Assembly: GCA_947629725.1 (NCBI GenBank)
Contig: CANREU010000003.1
Coordinates: 1-35,613, forward strand
Direction of reading: 5' to 3'
Source of the DNA: an uncultured Clostridia bacterium
GTDB taxonomy: Bacteria; Bacillota; Clostridia; Christensenellales; Borkfalkiaceae
DNA length: 35,613 nucleotides
The first letter of the stretch is position 1. The number at the start of each line of letters is the position of its first letter. The position numbers and the translations under genes were made by a program. The notes beneath the pieces are model-generated. The model made no database searches. It had not been told where the DNA came from and saw only the letters and a list, made by a program, of their open reading frames with translations. Of the stretch, positions 1 to 8,416 are shown in pieces.

Positions 1-130
1 ACCCCCTCCCCTACCCCTCCCCCTTGCGTAGGGGGAGGGCAAGTGTTGAAATACCCCGCCCCCTGACGCAGGGGGAGGGCAAGTGTTAAAATGCCCCGCC
101 CCCTTCAAAGGGGGCAGGTCTTGCTCCCCG
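1..130. repeat. Cluster of GC-rich palindromic intergenic repeats
   Basis: Three consecutive copies of a short palindrome are seen. Each has a C-run, a short loop (TTGCGTA, TGACGCA or TTCAAA) and a G-run, followed by GGCAAG or GGCAGG and spaced by GTGTTGAAATACCCCGCC-like links. Near-identical copies occur at 33867-33950 and, inside a gene, at 8879-9118. No gene is seen in this stretch. The role is unknown; it behaves like a REP-type intergenic repeat. Confidence 0.85.
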
Positions 131-136
131 GCGAGA

Positions 137-170
137 TGAAAAAAGAACAGGCACCCCTGTTCTTTTTTCA
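137..170 (-). terminator. Intrinsic terminator after the mreB-like gene
   Basis: A perfect 15-bp inverted repeat (137-151 and 156-170, loop CACC) starts with TGAAAAAAG, so either strand gives a GC-containing stem followed by six T. It lies 43 bases past the stop of the minus-strand mreB-like gene and would end the ppx-maf-mreB operon. It could also work for transcripts arriving from the left. Confidence 0.85.
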
Positions 171-212
171 TGCTTTATGCGGTTTTTTCGACCCCATGTC
201 GCTATTTTGGGG

Positions 213-1199
213 TCATTCCATGCGGATCCTGCGGAGAAGAGCGGCGTCGCCGAGGGCTCTGCCGCCGCCCAGAACGACCGCCATCTGCGGGTCGCGGGCG
301 AGGTGGGTCTCCATCTGGAGGCGTTCGGCGACGTAGTCGGCAAATCCGGCGAGGCCCGCCGTGCCGCCCGAGAGGAAAATGCCGTTTTTGCAGACGGCGG
401 CGGAGACCTCCGCGGGGAGTTTCCGCAACACCAGCTCGGTGTATTCGAGGATCTTATCCACATAGACGCGGATGGGGAAGAGCACATTCTCCGAGGAGAG
501 GGAGACGGAGCGGGGCTTGCCCGTGATCACGTCCCTCCCGTTCACGATCATGCTTTGGTTGTCCCTCTCGATGAGGCTGCCCACCGTCGTTTTGAGTTTT
601 TCGGCGGAGAGGGTGCCGATCTTGAGGTTGAAGTTTTCCGCCACATGGTCGATGATGTGCACGTCCATGTTGCGGCCGCCCACGCTCATCGAGAGCCCGG
701 CGATGATCCCCTCGAGGGAGAAGGCGGCAACAGAGGTCTGCCCCGCCCCGACGTCGACGCAGAAGACGGGGTTGGACTCGGACAGGGGCACGTCCTCCCC
801 GAGGGCGGCAAGGAAGGGAGACTCCGCGAAGGAGATGCGGTTGAGCCCCGCTGCCTTCGCGACGCGGTAGTACTTTTCGCGGTCCTCCGCGGGACAGCCG
901 CAGGAGACGCAGAAGAGCGCCTCCGTGCCGAAGGTGCGCTTTACGACCTTCGAGAGGAAGTATTCGAGGAGGGCGCCCGCGAGCTTCTCGTTGACGATCT
1001 GCCCCTCATAGAGGGGGAAGACGACCTCCGTCTGGTCGGAAGTCTTCCCGAGCAGTTTTTTCGCCTCGCTGCCGTATGCGCGGATCTCCCCCGTCTCTTT
1101 GAGCACCGCCACGCAGGTGGGCTCCGAGAGGACCACGCCGCTCCCCAGCCTGTAAATTTTGGTCGTCGCCGACCCGAAATCGATCGCAAGTTTCAACAT
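213..1199 (-). CDS. Divergent MreB-like actin homologue
   Basis: This 328-residue protein has the actin/HSP70 ATPase fold layout of MreB. A phosphate-1 motif is at the extreme N-terminus (AIDFGSATTKIY), followed by the MreB-like stretch with 'SEPT' and 'LLGKT'. Phosphate-2 is near residue 175 (VDVGAGQTS) and the adenosine motif near residue 275 (LSGGTAGLAGF). MreB normally forms membrane-bound filaments that guide elongasome wall synthesis. The sequence is visibly diverged from housekeeping MreB and no mreC or mreD follows, so it may be a paralogue or a related actin-like protein. The ATG at 1199 is chosen because it fits the fold and overlaps the maf stop by 7 bases. It is the last gene of the ppx-maf-mreB unit and is followed by a terminator. 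Confidence 0.8.
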   Translation of the reverse strand: MLKLAIDFGSATTKIYRLGSGVVLSEPTCVAVLKETGEIRAYGSEAKKLLGKTSDQTEVVFPLYEGQIVNEKLAGALLEYFLSKVVKRTFGTEALFCVSCGCPAEDREKYYRVAKAAGLNRISFAESPFLAALGEDVPLSESNPVFCVDVGAGQTSVAAFSLEGIIAGLSMSVGGRNMDVHIIDHVAENFNLKIGTLSAEKLKTTVGSLIERDNQSMIVNGRDVITGKPRSVSLSSENVLFPIRVYVDKILEYTELVLRKLPAEVSAAVCKNGIFLSGGTAGLAGFADYVAERLQMETHLARDPQMAVVLGGGRALGDAALLRRIRME

Positions 1200-1753
1200 A
1201 AGATCCCTCCGTGCTTCTCGATGAGCCGCCGCGTCTCTTCGAGCGGCAGTCCCACCACATTCGTATAGCTTCCCTCCGTCCGCAAAACGAGGCCGTACCC
1301 GTCCTGTATGCCGTAGGCGCCCGCCTTGTCGAGCGGTTTGCCGCTCGCAACGTACCTCTCGATGAGCTCCCCGGAGAGGGGATTGAAAAAGACGGCCGTC
1401 TTTACGACGTCGCAAAACTCCCCTTTCGCGCTCAAAAGGCATATCCCCGTGTAGACCTCGTGCCTCTTCCCCGAGAGGGCGCAAAGGGTCTCCTTCGCCT
1501 CCTCCGCGGAGCGCGGCTTTCCGAGGATCTTCCCTTCGAGGGAGACGACGGTATCCGCGCCGAGCACGGCGCACGAGGGAAAGCGGGAGAAGACCTCCGC
1601 CGCCTTGCCCCGCGCGAAGGCGAGGACGGTATCATACGCGGAGAGCCCCTTTGCCGATTCCTCGAACAAAGAGGGCTCCACCGAAAAGCGCGGACAAATC
1701 CCGCCGAGCAGTTCCCGCCTGCGCGGGGAATTGCTTGCGAGAATGAGTTCCAT
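1193..1753 (-). CDS. maf: Maf-family nucleoside triphosphate pyrophosphatase
   Basis: The 186-residue product has the usual Maf length. The N-terminal signature (LASNSPRRRELL) and the LGADTVVSLEG motif with the metal-binding acidic residue are both visible, as is the conserved KPRSAEEA segment. Maf proteins hydrolyse non-canonical or pyrimidine NTPs (dTTP/UTP and modified bases) to the monophosphate and have been linked to septum inhibition in Bacillus. The start ATG at 1753 shares a base with the TAA of the upstream ppx gene (TAATG), and the end overlaps the mreB-like start by 7 bases, so translation is probably coupled. maf next to mreB is a common bacterial arrangement. Substrate (dTTP/UTP or m7GTP type) cannot be decided from the sequence alone. 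Confidence 0.93.
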   Translation of the reverse strand: MELILASNSPRRRELLGGICPRFSVEPSLFEESAKGLSAYDTVLAFARGKAAEVFSRFPSCAVLGADTVVSLEGKILGKPRSAEEAKETLCALSGKRHEVYTGICLLSAKGEFCDVVKTAVFFNPLSGELIERYVASGKPLDKAGAYGIQDGYGLVLRTEGSYTNVVGLPLEETRRLIEKHGGILC

Positions 1754-3264
1754 TACAGGATCTCGAGGTTCTTGCGGAAGGCGCGCTTGAATTCGGGCGC
1801 GGCGTTCATCGCCTGCCTGATCTCGAGCGCGGCGTCCCCCGCGAGCTCCGTCTTCATGATGACGGAATCCCCCAGGACGTCGCAGTTGAGCCCCGTCACC
1901 ATGCCGAGCCCGTCGCGGTCGAGGCACTCGGCGATCCGTAGGAGCACCCCGAGCTTCTTCACGACGTCGAGGTCCTCTTCGTAGACGATGTCCTTATACC
2001 GCGCCCACTCGGCGGGGTTCACGTCCTCCTTCCTGTGGCACCCCGCGACGAACGCCGCGAGCACGATCTCCCGGTGGGTCGCCCCATAGATGCCGCTGTT
2101 GAGGATCATGTAGAGGCTGTGTTTCTGATGGTTGTAATACCGCACCCGGAGGCCGCAGTCGTGCAGGCTCGCCGCGATCTTCAAAACTTTCAGATAGACC
2201 CGCGGGAACTTGTGCAGCACGCGCAGCTGCTTGAAGAGCTGGATGGAGAGGTGCACGACGTGCTCCACGTGCTTCTCGTTGCACCCGTAGTACTTCACGA
2301 GGGTGTTGAGGGAGTAGGAGAGCACATCCGAAATGGGGCGCTCCACGGTGAGGGGCACCGCCTGGTTGACCATGATCCCCTCCCGCAAGCCGCAGCCGCC
2401 GATGATGAAATTCTCGACGTGCAGATAGTCGGTGAACGCCTTCACGATGGCGAGCGCGGCGGGCATGATGTCCGCACGGGCGGGAGAGAGACCGCGGATC
2501 CGCTTGCGCTTTTCCACGTCCAAAACGCGCACCATGTCGTAAACGGCGCGGAAATCCTCCGTCGTGAACTGGTAGTTGTGCACGGTGTCGAGAGGGTATT
2601 TGCGGATGATGCGGTTGATCTTGTAGAGGTTGCGGAAGGAGCCGCCCACGCCGATCATCTGCGCGTCGGGCTCCACGTCGGAGAGCCACTCGATCTTCTT
2701 GAATTGCTCGGTGAAGAACTCCTCGATCTTCGCCGTCTGCTCCTCGGGCAGCCCGTCCCCCGCAAAGAGGTCTGTGAGGGTGACGGCGCCGAAGGGCAGG
2801 ATCGCATAGTTGAGGATGCAGCGGCGGTTGTAGTAGACGACTTTGGTGCTCCCGCCGCCGATCTCGAGCACGATCCCCTTCGGCACGTCCATCGAGTTGA
2901 TGACGCCGCGGTAGACGAGGGTCGCCTCCTCCTCTTCGGAGAGCACGTCCACCTTCACGCCCACCGTCGCCTGTATCTCGTCGAGGAAAGAGCGCTGGTT
3001 TTTGGCGCGGCGGACCGCCGCCGTCGCAACGGCGATGATGCGCTCCACGCCCGAAGCGTCGCAGAGGCGCTTGAACATCTTCAAAGTTTTGATCGTCTCG
3101 GCGATCCGTTGCGGCTTCAGAAAGCCGTCGCGCTCCATGTCGTGGCCGAGGCGGACGCTCTCTTTGAGCTCGTCCTCCACCATGTAATACCCCTCCGCGA
3201 AGAGGTTGACGATCACGAGGCGCACCGAATTCGACCCGAGGTCGATGATGCCGATCTTTTCCAT
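1753..3264 (-). CDS. ppx: Ppx/GppA-type phosphatase with C-terminal HD domain
   Basis: The 503-residue protein opens with the phosphate-1 motif of the exopolyphosphatase/pppGpp phosphatase family (IIDLGSNSVRLVIV). The expected acidic catalytic stretch (SEEEEATLVYRGV, near residue 110) and the phosphate-2 loop (LEIGGGSTK) follow. The second half holds an HD-type helical domain with LHDCG near residue 365 and a later HQKHSLYMI segment, as in long Ppx proteins. The family releases phosphate from polyphosphate or pppGpp. One oddity is a Lys where the family usually has Glu just after GGGST. It is the first gene of the operon, with a good promoter at 3342-3370. Polyphosphate against (p)ppGpp substrate is not decidable here. 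Confidence 0.9.
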   Translation of the reverse strand: MEKIGIIDLGSNSVRLVIVNLFAEGYYMVEDELKESVRLGHDMERDGFLKPQRIAETIKTLKMFKRLCDASGVERIIAVATAAVRRAKNQRSFLDEIQATVGVKVDVLSEEEEATLVYRGVINSMDVPKGIVLEIGGGSTKVVYYNRRCILNYAILPFGAVTLTDLFAGDGLPEEQTAKIEEFFTEQFKKIEWLSDVEPDAQMIGVGGSFRNLYKINRIIRKYPLDTVHNYQFTTEDFRAVYDMVRVLDVEKRKRIRGLSPARADIMPAALAIVKAFTDYLHVENFIIGGCGLREGIMVNQAVPLTVERPISDVLSYSLNTLVKYYGCNEKHVEHVVHLSIQLFKQLRVLHKFPRVYLKVLKIAASLHDCGLRVRYYNHQKHSLYMILNSGIYGATHREIVLAAFVAGCHRKEDVNPAEWARYKDIVYEEDLDVVKKLGVLLRIAECLDRDGLGMVTGLNCDVLGDSVIMKTELAGDAALEIRQAMNAAPEFKRAFRKNLEIL

Positions 3265-3341
3265 TCTGTCCCGTCCTTAAGGATGATAGATTTCTACTTC
3301 AGCGGGCAACACCCGAAACTTCCCTACTATAAGTTTTCCCT

Positions 3342-3370
3342 ATTTTAACATAAGAAAGTCGGTTTGTCCA
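3342..3370 (-). promoter_or_regulatory. Sigma-A-type promoter of ppx-maf-mreB
   Basis: On the minus strand TGGACA (3370-3365) is separated by 17 bases from TAAAAT (3347-3342). The predicted start is about 70 bases before the ppx ATG. It sits in an AT-rich island between ppx and the transporter genes. Confidence 0.65.
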
Positions 3371-3400
3371 TACCCTTTTGAAAAATATTTCGCCTCTTTT

Positions 3401-3790
3401 TTACTTTTTTTGCGCCGCTCTCCCCTTTTCTCCCCCGCGGAGGAAGGAGCGGATGCGGGCAAGGGACAGGAAAAGGAGGAAGACGGCGAACCCCGTGCGG
3501 AGCGCGCGGGCGGGCAGAAAGGCGGCGAGGAGGGCAAAGAGGGCGGAAAAGAGGGCCGCGGGCAGGGCGAGCGGGAGGAGAGCGTCCTTTTTGAGGAGCC
3601 CGTTTTTTGCGTGCACGGCGAGCGCCGCCGCCGACATGGGGAGGAAGGAGAGGAGATTGAGGGCCTGCGCGAGTTTCTGCGGTACGCCGGCGAGGGTGAG
3701 GAGGGGGATGAGGAGGGTCCCGCCGCCCATGCCCATCCCGCCGAGCGCCCCGCCGCACACCCCCAAAAGGAGGAGGATGAGGAAACTCAC
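3401..3790 (-). CDS. TauE/SafE (TSUP) family transporter, C-terminal half
   Basis: The 129-residue product is very hydrophobic, with about four predicted membrane segments and a basic C-terminal tail. Its start carries the glycine-rich TSUP signature (GGALGGMGMGGGTLLIP), which in full-length TauE/SafE proteins is repeated in each half. The start is a GTG whose bases overlap the previous stop (GTGA), so translation is coupled to the N-half gene. TSUP proteins export or import small sulfur- or carbon-containing anions such as sulfite or sulfoacetate; the substrate is not predictable. An ordinary TSUP protein is about 250 residues, so this gene and its neighbour together make one transporter. 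Confidence 0.82.
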   Translation of the reverse strand: MSFLILLLLGVCGGALGGMGMGGGTLLIPLLTLAGVPQKLAQALNLLSFLPMSAAALAVHAKNGLLKKDALLPLALPAALFSALFALLAAFLPARALRTGFAVFLLFLSLARIRSFLRGGEKGRAAQKK

Positions 3791-4191
3791 GGCAGCAGCA
3801 TCCTTATCCCCGCGGCGAACATGAGGAGGGAAAAGAGAACGGAGAGCAGCCCCTCGCGGAGACGGGGCAGGAGGGCGGCCCCGAGCAGCCCGCCCGCCGT
3901 CACGCCGAGGGAGACGGGGAGCAAAACCGCGAGCGGGACCCCGCCGAAAAAGTAGACGGCGGCGCTTACGAGGGAGGCGGGGAGGACGACGGCGAGCGCC
4001 GTCGCATGGGCGGCGCGGACGGGGTAGCCCGCCCGCTCGAGGGCGGGGAGGGCGATCATGCCCCCTCCGCCGCCGAACAGCCCGTTCACCGCGCCCGCCG
4101 CCCCGCCCGCAAAAAGCAGGGAGAATATCTTCTTCACGGCAAACAGTTTGTGAAAACGCGGAAAAAAATTTGCTTTTTTTCGGGTTTTCAT
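3787..4191 (-). CDS. TauE/SafE (TSUP) family transporter, N-terminal half
   Basis: The product is about 134 residues: a basic N-terminus, then the TSUP half-repeat with the glycine loop (NGLFGGGGGMIALPAL) and about four hydrophobic helices, ending MLLP. It overlaps the C-half gene by 4 bases. The start is uncertain. ATG at 4191 is used here, but no clear Shine-Dalgarno precedes it; a GTG near 4138 (VKKIFSLL) would give a protein start typical of the family, and a TTG at 4212 is also open. The upstream side is divergent from the large secreted protein gene, with only about 95 bases between the two starts. Confidence 0.78.
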   Translation of the reverse strand: MKTRKKANFFPRFHKLFAVKKIFSLLFAGGAAGAVNGLFGGGGGMIALPALERAGYPVRAAHATALAVVLPASLVSAAVYFFGGVPLAVLLPVSLGVTAGGLLGAALLPRLREGLLSVLFSLLMFAAGIRMLLP

Positions 4192-4201
4192 GCGGAATTG
4201 C

Positions 4202-4271
4202 TTGCGTCGCAAGACGTTTTATATTAAAATAGATAGAGCTACCGAAAAAAGGAGCGGAGGGTCTCCTCCGC
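4202..4271 (+). promoter_or_regulatory. Promoter and leader hairpin of the 1213-residue secreted protein
   Basis: TTGCGT (4202-4207) is followed after 17 bases by TAAAAT (4225-4230). Downstream, the leader holds a 7-bp hairpin (GCGGAGG at 4254-4260, loop GTCT, CCTCCGC at 4265-4271) a few bases before the ribosome site AGGTG near 4278. Confidence 0.6.
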
Positions 4272-4285
4272 ATAACAGGTGTGAT

Positions 4286-7200
4286 ATGTCTGATTTTTTT
4301 AAGAGCGAAAAGAGAAGAAAGCGTGCGCTGACCGCGCTCTCCGCGCTGCTCGCGGCGTCCCTCTCCCTCGGCGTGTTCGCCGCGTGCGGGGCGTCCGAAC
4401 AGACGGACAGCGACGAGGAAGACACGCCCGCCGTGCCGACCGATACGCAGATTCTCAAAAACGGCAACTTCGAGTTCTACGGCAACGAGATGGTGCAGGA
4501 CTTTGAGGACAAGCGCACCCTCATCTCCTCCCCCACGAGCTGGTCGTTCCAGCAGGGTTCCCCCACTTCCGACACCCGCTCGGGGATCGTCGTGAAGGAC
4601 GAATGGAAGGAACTCACCACCTCGGGATACAAGTTCACTTCCGTAAAGGACGCATACGAGAATTTCGAGAAGGAGGAGGTCACCGTTTACGACCGCCTCA
4701 AGTTCTACGACGAATTCAAGGACGAGATCGACGACCTCTCCGCCAAATCCGCCGAGAAGAAACTCTTCGACAAATACAGCTACTCCATCGACTATGAGGA
4801 CGTGGAAAACCTCGCGGCCGAGGTCGGGAGCGAACTGAAGCTCCACCCCGAAGCCTCGGACGACGACAAGGGCGTCCTCATGATCCACAACCAACGCACC
4901 TCCGAGAACGTGCTCGGCACGGCGCAGTCCTACCAGATGAGCTCCACCTACACCCTCGGCGCAGGCACCGCGGCGAAGCTCTCCCTCTGGGTGCGCACCG
5001 AGGCGCTCTTCCACTACGGCGATTCCGCCGAGGAGGGAAAGGACATCCCCGTGACCTACAACGCGGGCGCCTATATCTCCCTCACCGCGACCGTCGGCAC
5101 CAATTCCTCCGAAGTCCAGATCAAGAACATCGTGACGGGGGAAGCGGACGAGGAAAACAACGGCTGGCGCAAGTATGAGATCCTCGTGCGCGGCAACACC
5201 TACGCGACGAGCACCTTCCGCGTAAAACTCGGGCTCGGGCAGGGCTCGAGCGACAACCGCATCGAGATGGTGAACGGCTACGCCTTCTTCGACGATCTCG
5301 AATGCACCATCCTCAAGAGCGCCGAATACGACACCGAAAAGGAAAGCGTTTCTGGGACGGTGAAGGAAGTTCTCGCCCTCGACGACCATCTCCCCGAAGA
5401 TCTCCTCTTCGACGCAACGAAGGACCCCTACGACCTCTACGCCGTCGACATGCTCGAAAACGGCACGGAGGACGAGCTCACCCTCTCCGAAGCGGACAGC
5501 GGGAACGCGAAAGTGACCGTCGGGCTCACGGCGGATGAGGACGGCTGGACGAGCGAGCGCAAGGGCTTTGCGGCGGACAACCGCGAACCCGCGGGGGAAG
5601 ACACCAACATCGGCAAACTCACGACCCTCGGCGAGATCAAGTCGCAGACGGCCAATAAGTATCTCACGAACATCTACAAGGATCACTTCGCGGACAAGTC
5701 CCCTCTCGGCGAATGGGCGGACGGCGACCAGGTCGTCATGCTCCTCTCGGCGAACGGCGCCGCGTACACCGCCAAACTCGAGGGCGGAAGCTCGGACAGC
5801 TTCACCCTTCAGCCCGACGAATACCTCCTCTTCACCTTCTTCGTGAAGACGAGCGAGATGCGCAGCGGCAGAAGCGGCGCGGGCGCGAAGATCGCGGATG
5901 CGGACGATCCCGACAGCTCCGCCCTCATCTCCTCCTTCGACTCGACCGCGATCGCGACCGTCGACATCGACGAGGACCGCAAAGACATCTACAACGGCTG
6001 GGTGCCGTGCACCTTCTTCATCGCCAATGAGACGGAGGAGGCCCGCTCCTTCACCATCGAGCTCACCTACGGCCCCATCTCCACCGCCATCGCCTCCTCC
6101 ACGGCTTCGAGCTACGGCGAGGGCTGGGCGGCGTTCACGGGCTTCCGTACCCGCACCCTCGACAAGAGCGAATACGGCTATGTGACGACGGGCGACCGCG
6201 CGAAGAGCTTCTCCCTCTCCGAGGAGACGGCGGGCTCCGTGAAATTCGACGACGCGGGCATCGTGCGCGACATCGAGAAAGAACTCGCCCATCCCGTGAA
6301 CTTCTCCCTCATCACGGCGGACAGCCGCGCCATCGACCCCGAAGGGCAGGACGTGACGGGCGCCGCGCTCGAGGCGAAGAAGATCTACTCGGGCCTCCTC
6401 TCCTCCGAATACGCGAAGGCCTACTCCGCGTCGGAAGATAACTGGAAGACGGCGTTCGACACGCTCACGAGCGCAAGCGGCGAGAACGAGGCCTGGTGGC
6501 AGGCGGCGTTCAAAGACGGCAACTACGTCGCGCGGCAGCCCCTCGTACTCCTCAACGATTCGGGTGCGGACACCGCCTCCGTCGGCTACTACCGCACGAG
6601 CGAGACCCTCTCCGCGAACTCCACCCGCCGCATCTCGGTGCGGATGAAGGTCTCCGCGGGGCAGAAGGCGTATCTCTATCTCATCGACACCTCCGACGTG
6701 AAGAAGGGGTATAACGGCCGTCTCACCCCCTCCGTGCCCGCGTCCACCTATTGGTATGACGACGACGGAAACCTCTGCGGGAGCGATCCCTCGGCGGAGG
6801 ACTACGACGAAACGAACGCCGAGACGGGCATCCTCTACGAGCTCCAGACCAACGGGCTCTATCTGAAGAAGGGCTCAACGGACGGAAAATACTATGCGAA
6901 CCTCGCGAATTACGAGGTGAACGACAAGGGCAACCTCGCCACAAGCAAGGGCGAAGAGGTGTTCTACGGCAAGAAGAACGGCGATGCGGTCGAATACTAC
7001 GCCTACTACGACGACTCGAAGGAAGGCGACGCGAAGTATTCCACCCGCGTGTACGACTTCCCCGCGGAGACCCCCAAGCGCTACACCGCCCCCGCCGATC
7101 TCTCCGCCTATGAGACTGTGATCGAAGTGGACGGCGACAAGGCAAGCGGCTGGGTGACCGTCTCCTTCTTCCTCCGCACGGGCAACACCGACAAGGAGTA

Positions 7201-7927
7201 CCGTGTGGAAGTATGGGCGGGCGCGCGCGACGACAAGACGGCGGGCTTCAAGGCAAACGGCTATGTGTTCTTCGACGACTACCGTTCGGCGGACGCAAGC
7301 TCCACCTTCGGCGGAGACGGGAACGGCTATCTCGACGAGGCGAAAGAGCTCCTCGAGGCGGCCGATGACAACGTCGTGGACAGCACGGCGGAGGAAAAGC
7401 GCCTCAAAGCGGAGCACGCCCTCTACTACACCTTCACCTTCTACGATTCCGCCGACTATGTGCGGTATGACGGGACCGTCGACGAGACAAACCGCTGGGC
7501 TTCCTACAAGCAGTCCGGACAGGAAGAGAAGATCGTCTACCTCGCCTGTGAGGATCTCGAAGGCAACCTGCCGAACGGCGTGCCCTCCGTCTCCAAGTTC
7601 ATCGACTACTCGGCGGCGGAACAGACGGTGACCCCCGACGAGACGGACGACGACAGCACCTCCTCCGACAACACGGCGGACGAGAGCACGGCGGGCGAAT
7701 TCGACTGGGCGAACCTCCTTCTCATCATCTCCTCCGTGGTGCTCGCACTCGTGCTCCTCGCGGTGATCGGCATCCTCGCGGGCAGGAAGATCGCGGAGTC
7801 CCTCCGCAAGTCGGGCAAACTCAAGCCGAAGGCGAAGAAACCCGCGAAGAAGGCGAAACCCGAAAAGAAGACGGACGACGAAAAACCCGCCCCCGCAAAG
7901 GACGAGAACGATCCGTATAACGAGTAA
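4286..7927 (+). CDS. Large secreted lipoprotein with C-terminal membrane anchor
   Basis: The product is 1213 residues. The N-terminus has a basic run (KRRKR), a hydrophobic stretch and a lipobox-like FAAC with Cys34, followed by an acidic linker. Three long beta-rich modules follow, each with a strand like 'LSLWVRT', 'LLFTFFVKT' or 'VTVSFFLRT' and closing with 'NGYAFFDD', 'GWAAFTGF' or 'NGYVFFDD' near residues 335, 615 and 993. This resembles jelly-roll, carbohydrate-binding-type domains, but no catalytic motif is recognised. Near residues 1141-1168 is a strong membrane helix, then a Lys/Pro/Ala-rich tail ending DPYNE. The start ATG is preceded by AGGTG. It is a single-gene unit with its own promoter and a strong terminator. 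Function is unknown; cell-surface binding is a guess from the modules. Confidence 0.85.
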   Translation: MSDFFKSEKRRKRALTALSALLAASLSLGVFAACGASEQTDSDEEDTPAVPTDTQILKNGNFEFYGNEMVQDFEDKRTLISSPTSWSFQQGSPTSDTRSGIVVKDEWKELTTSGYKFTSVKDAYENFEKEEVTVYDRLKFYDEFKDEIDDLSAKSAEKKLFDKYSYSIDYEDVENLAAEVGSELKLHPEASDDDKGVLMIHNQRTSENVLGTAQSYQMSSTYTLGAGTAAKLSLWVRTEALFHYGDSAEEGKDIPVTYNAGAYISLTATVGTNSSEVQIKNIVTGEADEENNGWRKYEILVRGNTYATSTFRVKLGLGQGSSDNRIEMVNGYAFFDDLECTILKSAEYDTEKESVSGTVKEVLALDDHLPEDLLFDATKDPYDLYAVDMLENGTEDELTLSEADSGNAKVTVGLTADEDGWTSERKGFAADNREPAGEDTNIGKLTTLGEIKSQTANKYLTNIYKDHFADKSPLGEWADGDQVVMLLSANGAAYTAKLEGGSSDSFTLQPDEYLLFTFFVKTSEMRSGRSGAGAKIADADDPDSSALISSFDSTAIATVDIDEDRKDIYNGWVPCTFFIANETEEARSFTIELTYGPISTAIASSTASSYGEGWAAFTGFRTRTLDKSEYGYVTTGDRAKSFSLSEETAGSVKFDDAGIVRDIEKELAHPVNFSLITADSRAIDPEGQDVTGAALEAKKIYSGLLSSEYAKAYSASEDNWKTAFDTLTSASGENEAWWQAAFKDGNYVARQPLVLLNDSGADTASVGYYRTSETLSANSTRRISVRMKVSAGQKAYLYLIDTSDVKKGYNGRLTPSVPASTYWYDDDGNLCGSDPSAEDYDETNAETGILYELQTNGLYLKKGSTDGKYYANLANYEVNDKGNLATSKGEEVFYGKKNGDAVEYYAYYDDSKEGDAKYSTRVYDFPAETPKRYTAPADLSAYETVIEVDGDKASGWVTVSFFLRTGNTDKEYRVEVWAGARDDKTAGFKANGYVFFDDYRSADASSTFGGDGNGYLDEAKELLEAADDNVVDSTAEEKRLKAEHALYYTFTFYDSADYVRYDGTVDETNRWASYKQSGQEEKIVYLACEDLEGNLPNGVPSVSKFIDYSAAEQTVTPDETDDDSTSSDNTADESTAGEFDWANLLLIISSVVLALVLLAVIGILAGRKIAESLRKSGKLKPKAKKPAKKAKPEKKTDDEKPAPAKDENDPYNE

Positions 7928-7931
7928 CAAC

Positions 7932-7967
7932 AACGATCCCTCCGAACGCTCGGAGGGATCGTTTTTT
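7932..7967 (+). terminator. Strong intrinsic terminator
   Basis: A perfect 14-bp stem (7932-7945 with 7950-7963, loop ACGC) containing GATCCCTCCGA is followed by six T. It begins 4 bases after the stop of the large secreted protein gene. Confidence 0.95.
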
Positions 7968-8078
7968 CTTCCGCGGACGGCCTCGCGGCGAATATCTTCC
8001 CGCCCCCCGCCCCCGCACCCCTCCCCCTCGCCCCCCGAGGGGGCGAGGGCAAGTGCTCCTCATCCCGAACGGGTCTGC

Positions 8079-8197
8079 TACGTCATTCCGAACGAACGTG
8101 AGGGATCTCAAAAAAATAACAGACTTCGTGCTTCGGGATCCTTCGACACGCCGCGCCGCCCGCATTTGCGGGCGGCGCGGCGGCTCAGGATGACGCG
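8079..8197. repeat. Composite repeat with TACGTCA / TGACG ends
   Basis: It starts TACGTCATTCCGAACGAA and ends CTCAGGATGACG, with internal hairpins including a long GC stem around CATTTGCG. It is a variant of the units at 16198-16288, 27992-28070 and 33596-33667. Confidence 0.75.
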
Positions 8198-8233
8198 GAA
8201 AGAGAGGGCACGAGACCTGCCCCGCCACCCTTG

Positions 8234-8396
8234 CCTTCCCCTTGAGGGGAAGGTGTCCCCGCAGGGGACGAATGAGGTGTTATAAACTGTTCTTTCCTTA
8301 TTCAAAAGGAAACGAAGGAAAAAACAAGGAATTGCCAATTCCACACACCTCATCACTTCCGCATCAATGCGGAAGAGCTTCTCCTCAAGGAGAAGC
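8234..8396. repeat. Mirrored, MITE-like hairpin element
   Basis: Two hairpins on the left (8234-8253 and GTCCCC/GGGGAC at 8255-8269) are followed by AATGAGGTGT (8271-8280). An AT-rich core of about 64 bases follows, then the inverse ACACCTCATC (8345-8354) and two more hairpins (8356-8375 and 8377-8396). The arrangement is symmetric about the core and codes for nothing. Confidence 0.7.
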
Positions 8397-8416
8397 CGAG
8401 GGGGCAATTCGCATTT

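Larger units (their letters stand above)
7969..8405. repeat. Intergenic repeat cluster between the secreted protein and rsmF
   Basis: This 440-base space has no credible gene. It holds a C-run/G-run palindrome at about 8015-8052, a composite TACGTCA...TGACG element at 8079-8197, and a mirrored hairpin element at 8234-8396. All are relatives of repeats elsewhere in the window. Open frames across it only translate the repeats. Confidence 0.85.

Noticed and set aside
190..214. Hairpin GACCCCA...TGGGGTC at the mreB-like stop as terminator
   Set aside because: On the minus strand it is followed by A rather than T, and a much better terminator lies at 137-170.
177..1268. Long plus-strand open frame (363 codons) opposite the mreB-like and maf genes
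   Set aside because: Its product is Glu/Asp/Gly/Arg-rich with no family match; it is the mirror of clear genes in high-GC DNA.
3791..6292. Very long minus-strand open frame running through the 1213-residue gene
   Set aside because: Only the last 129 codons (3401-3790) are real (TSUP half); the rest is antisense to a convincing plus-strand gene.
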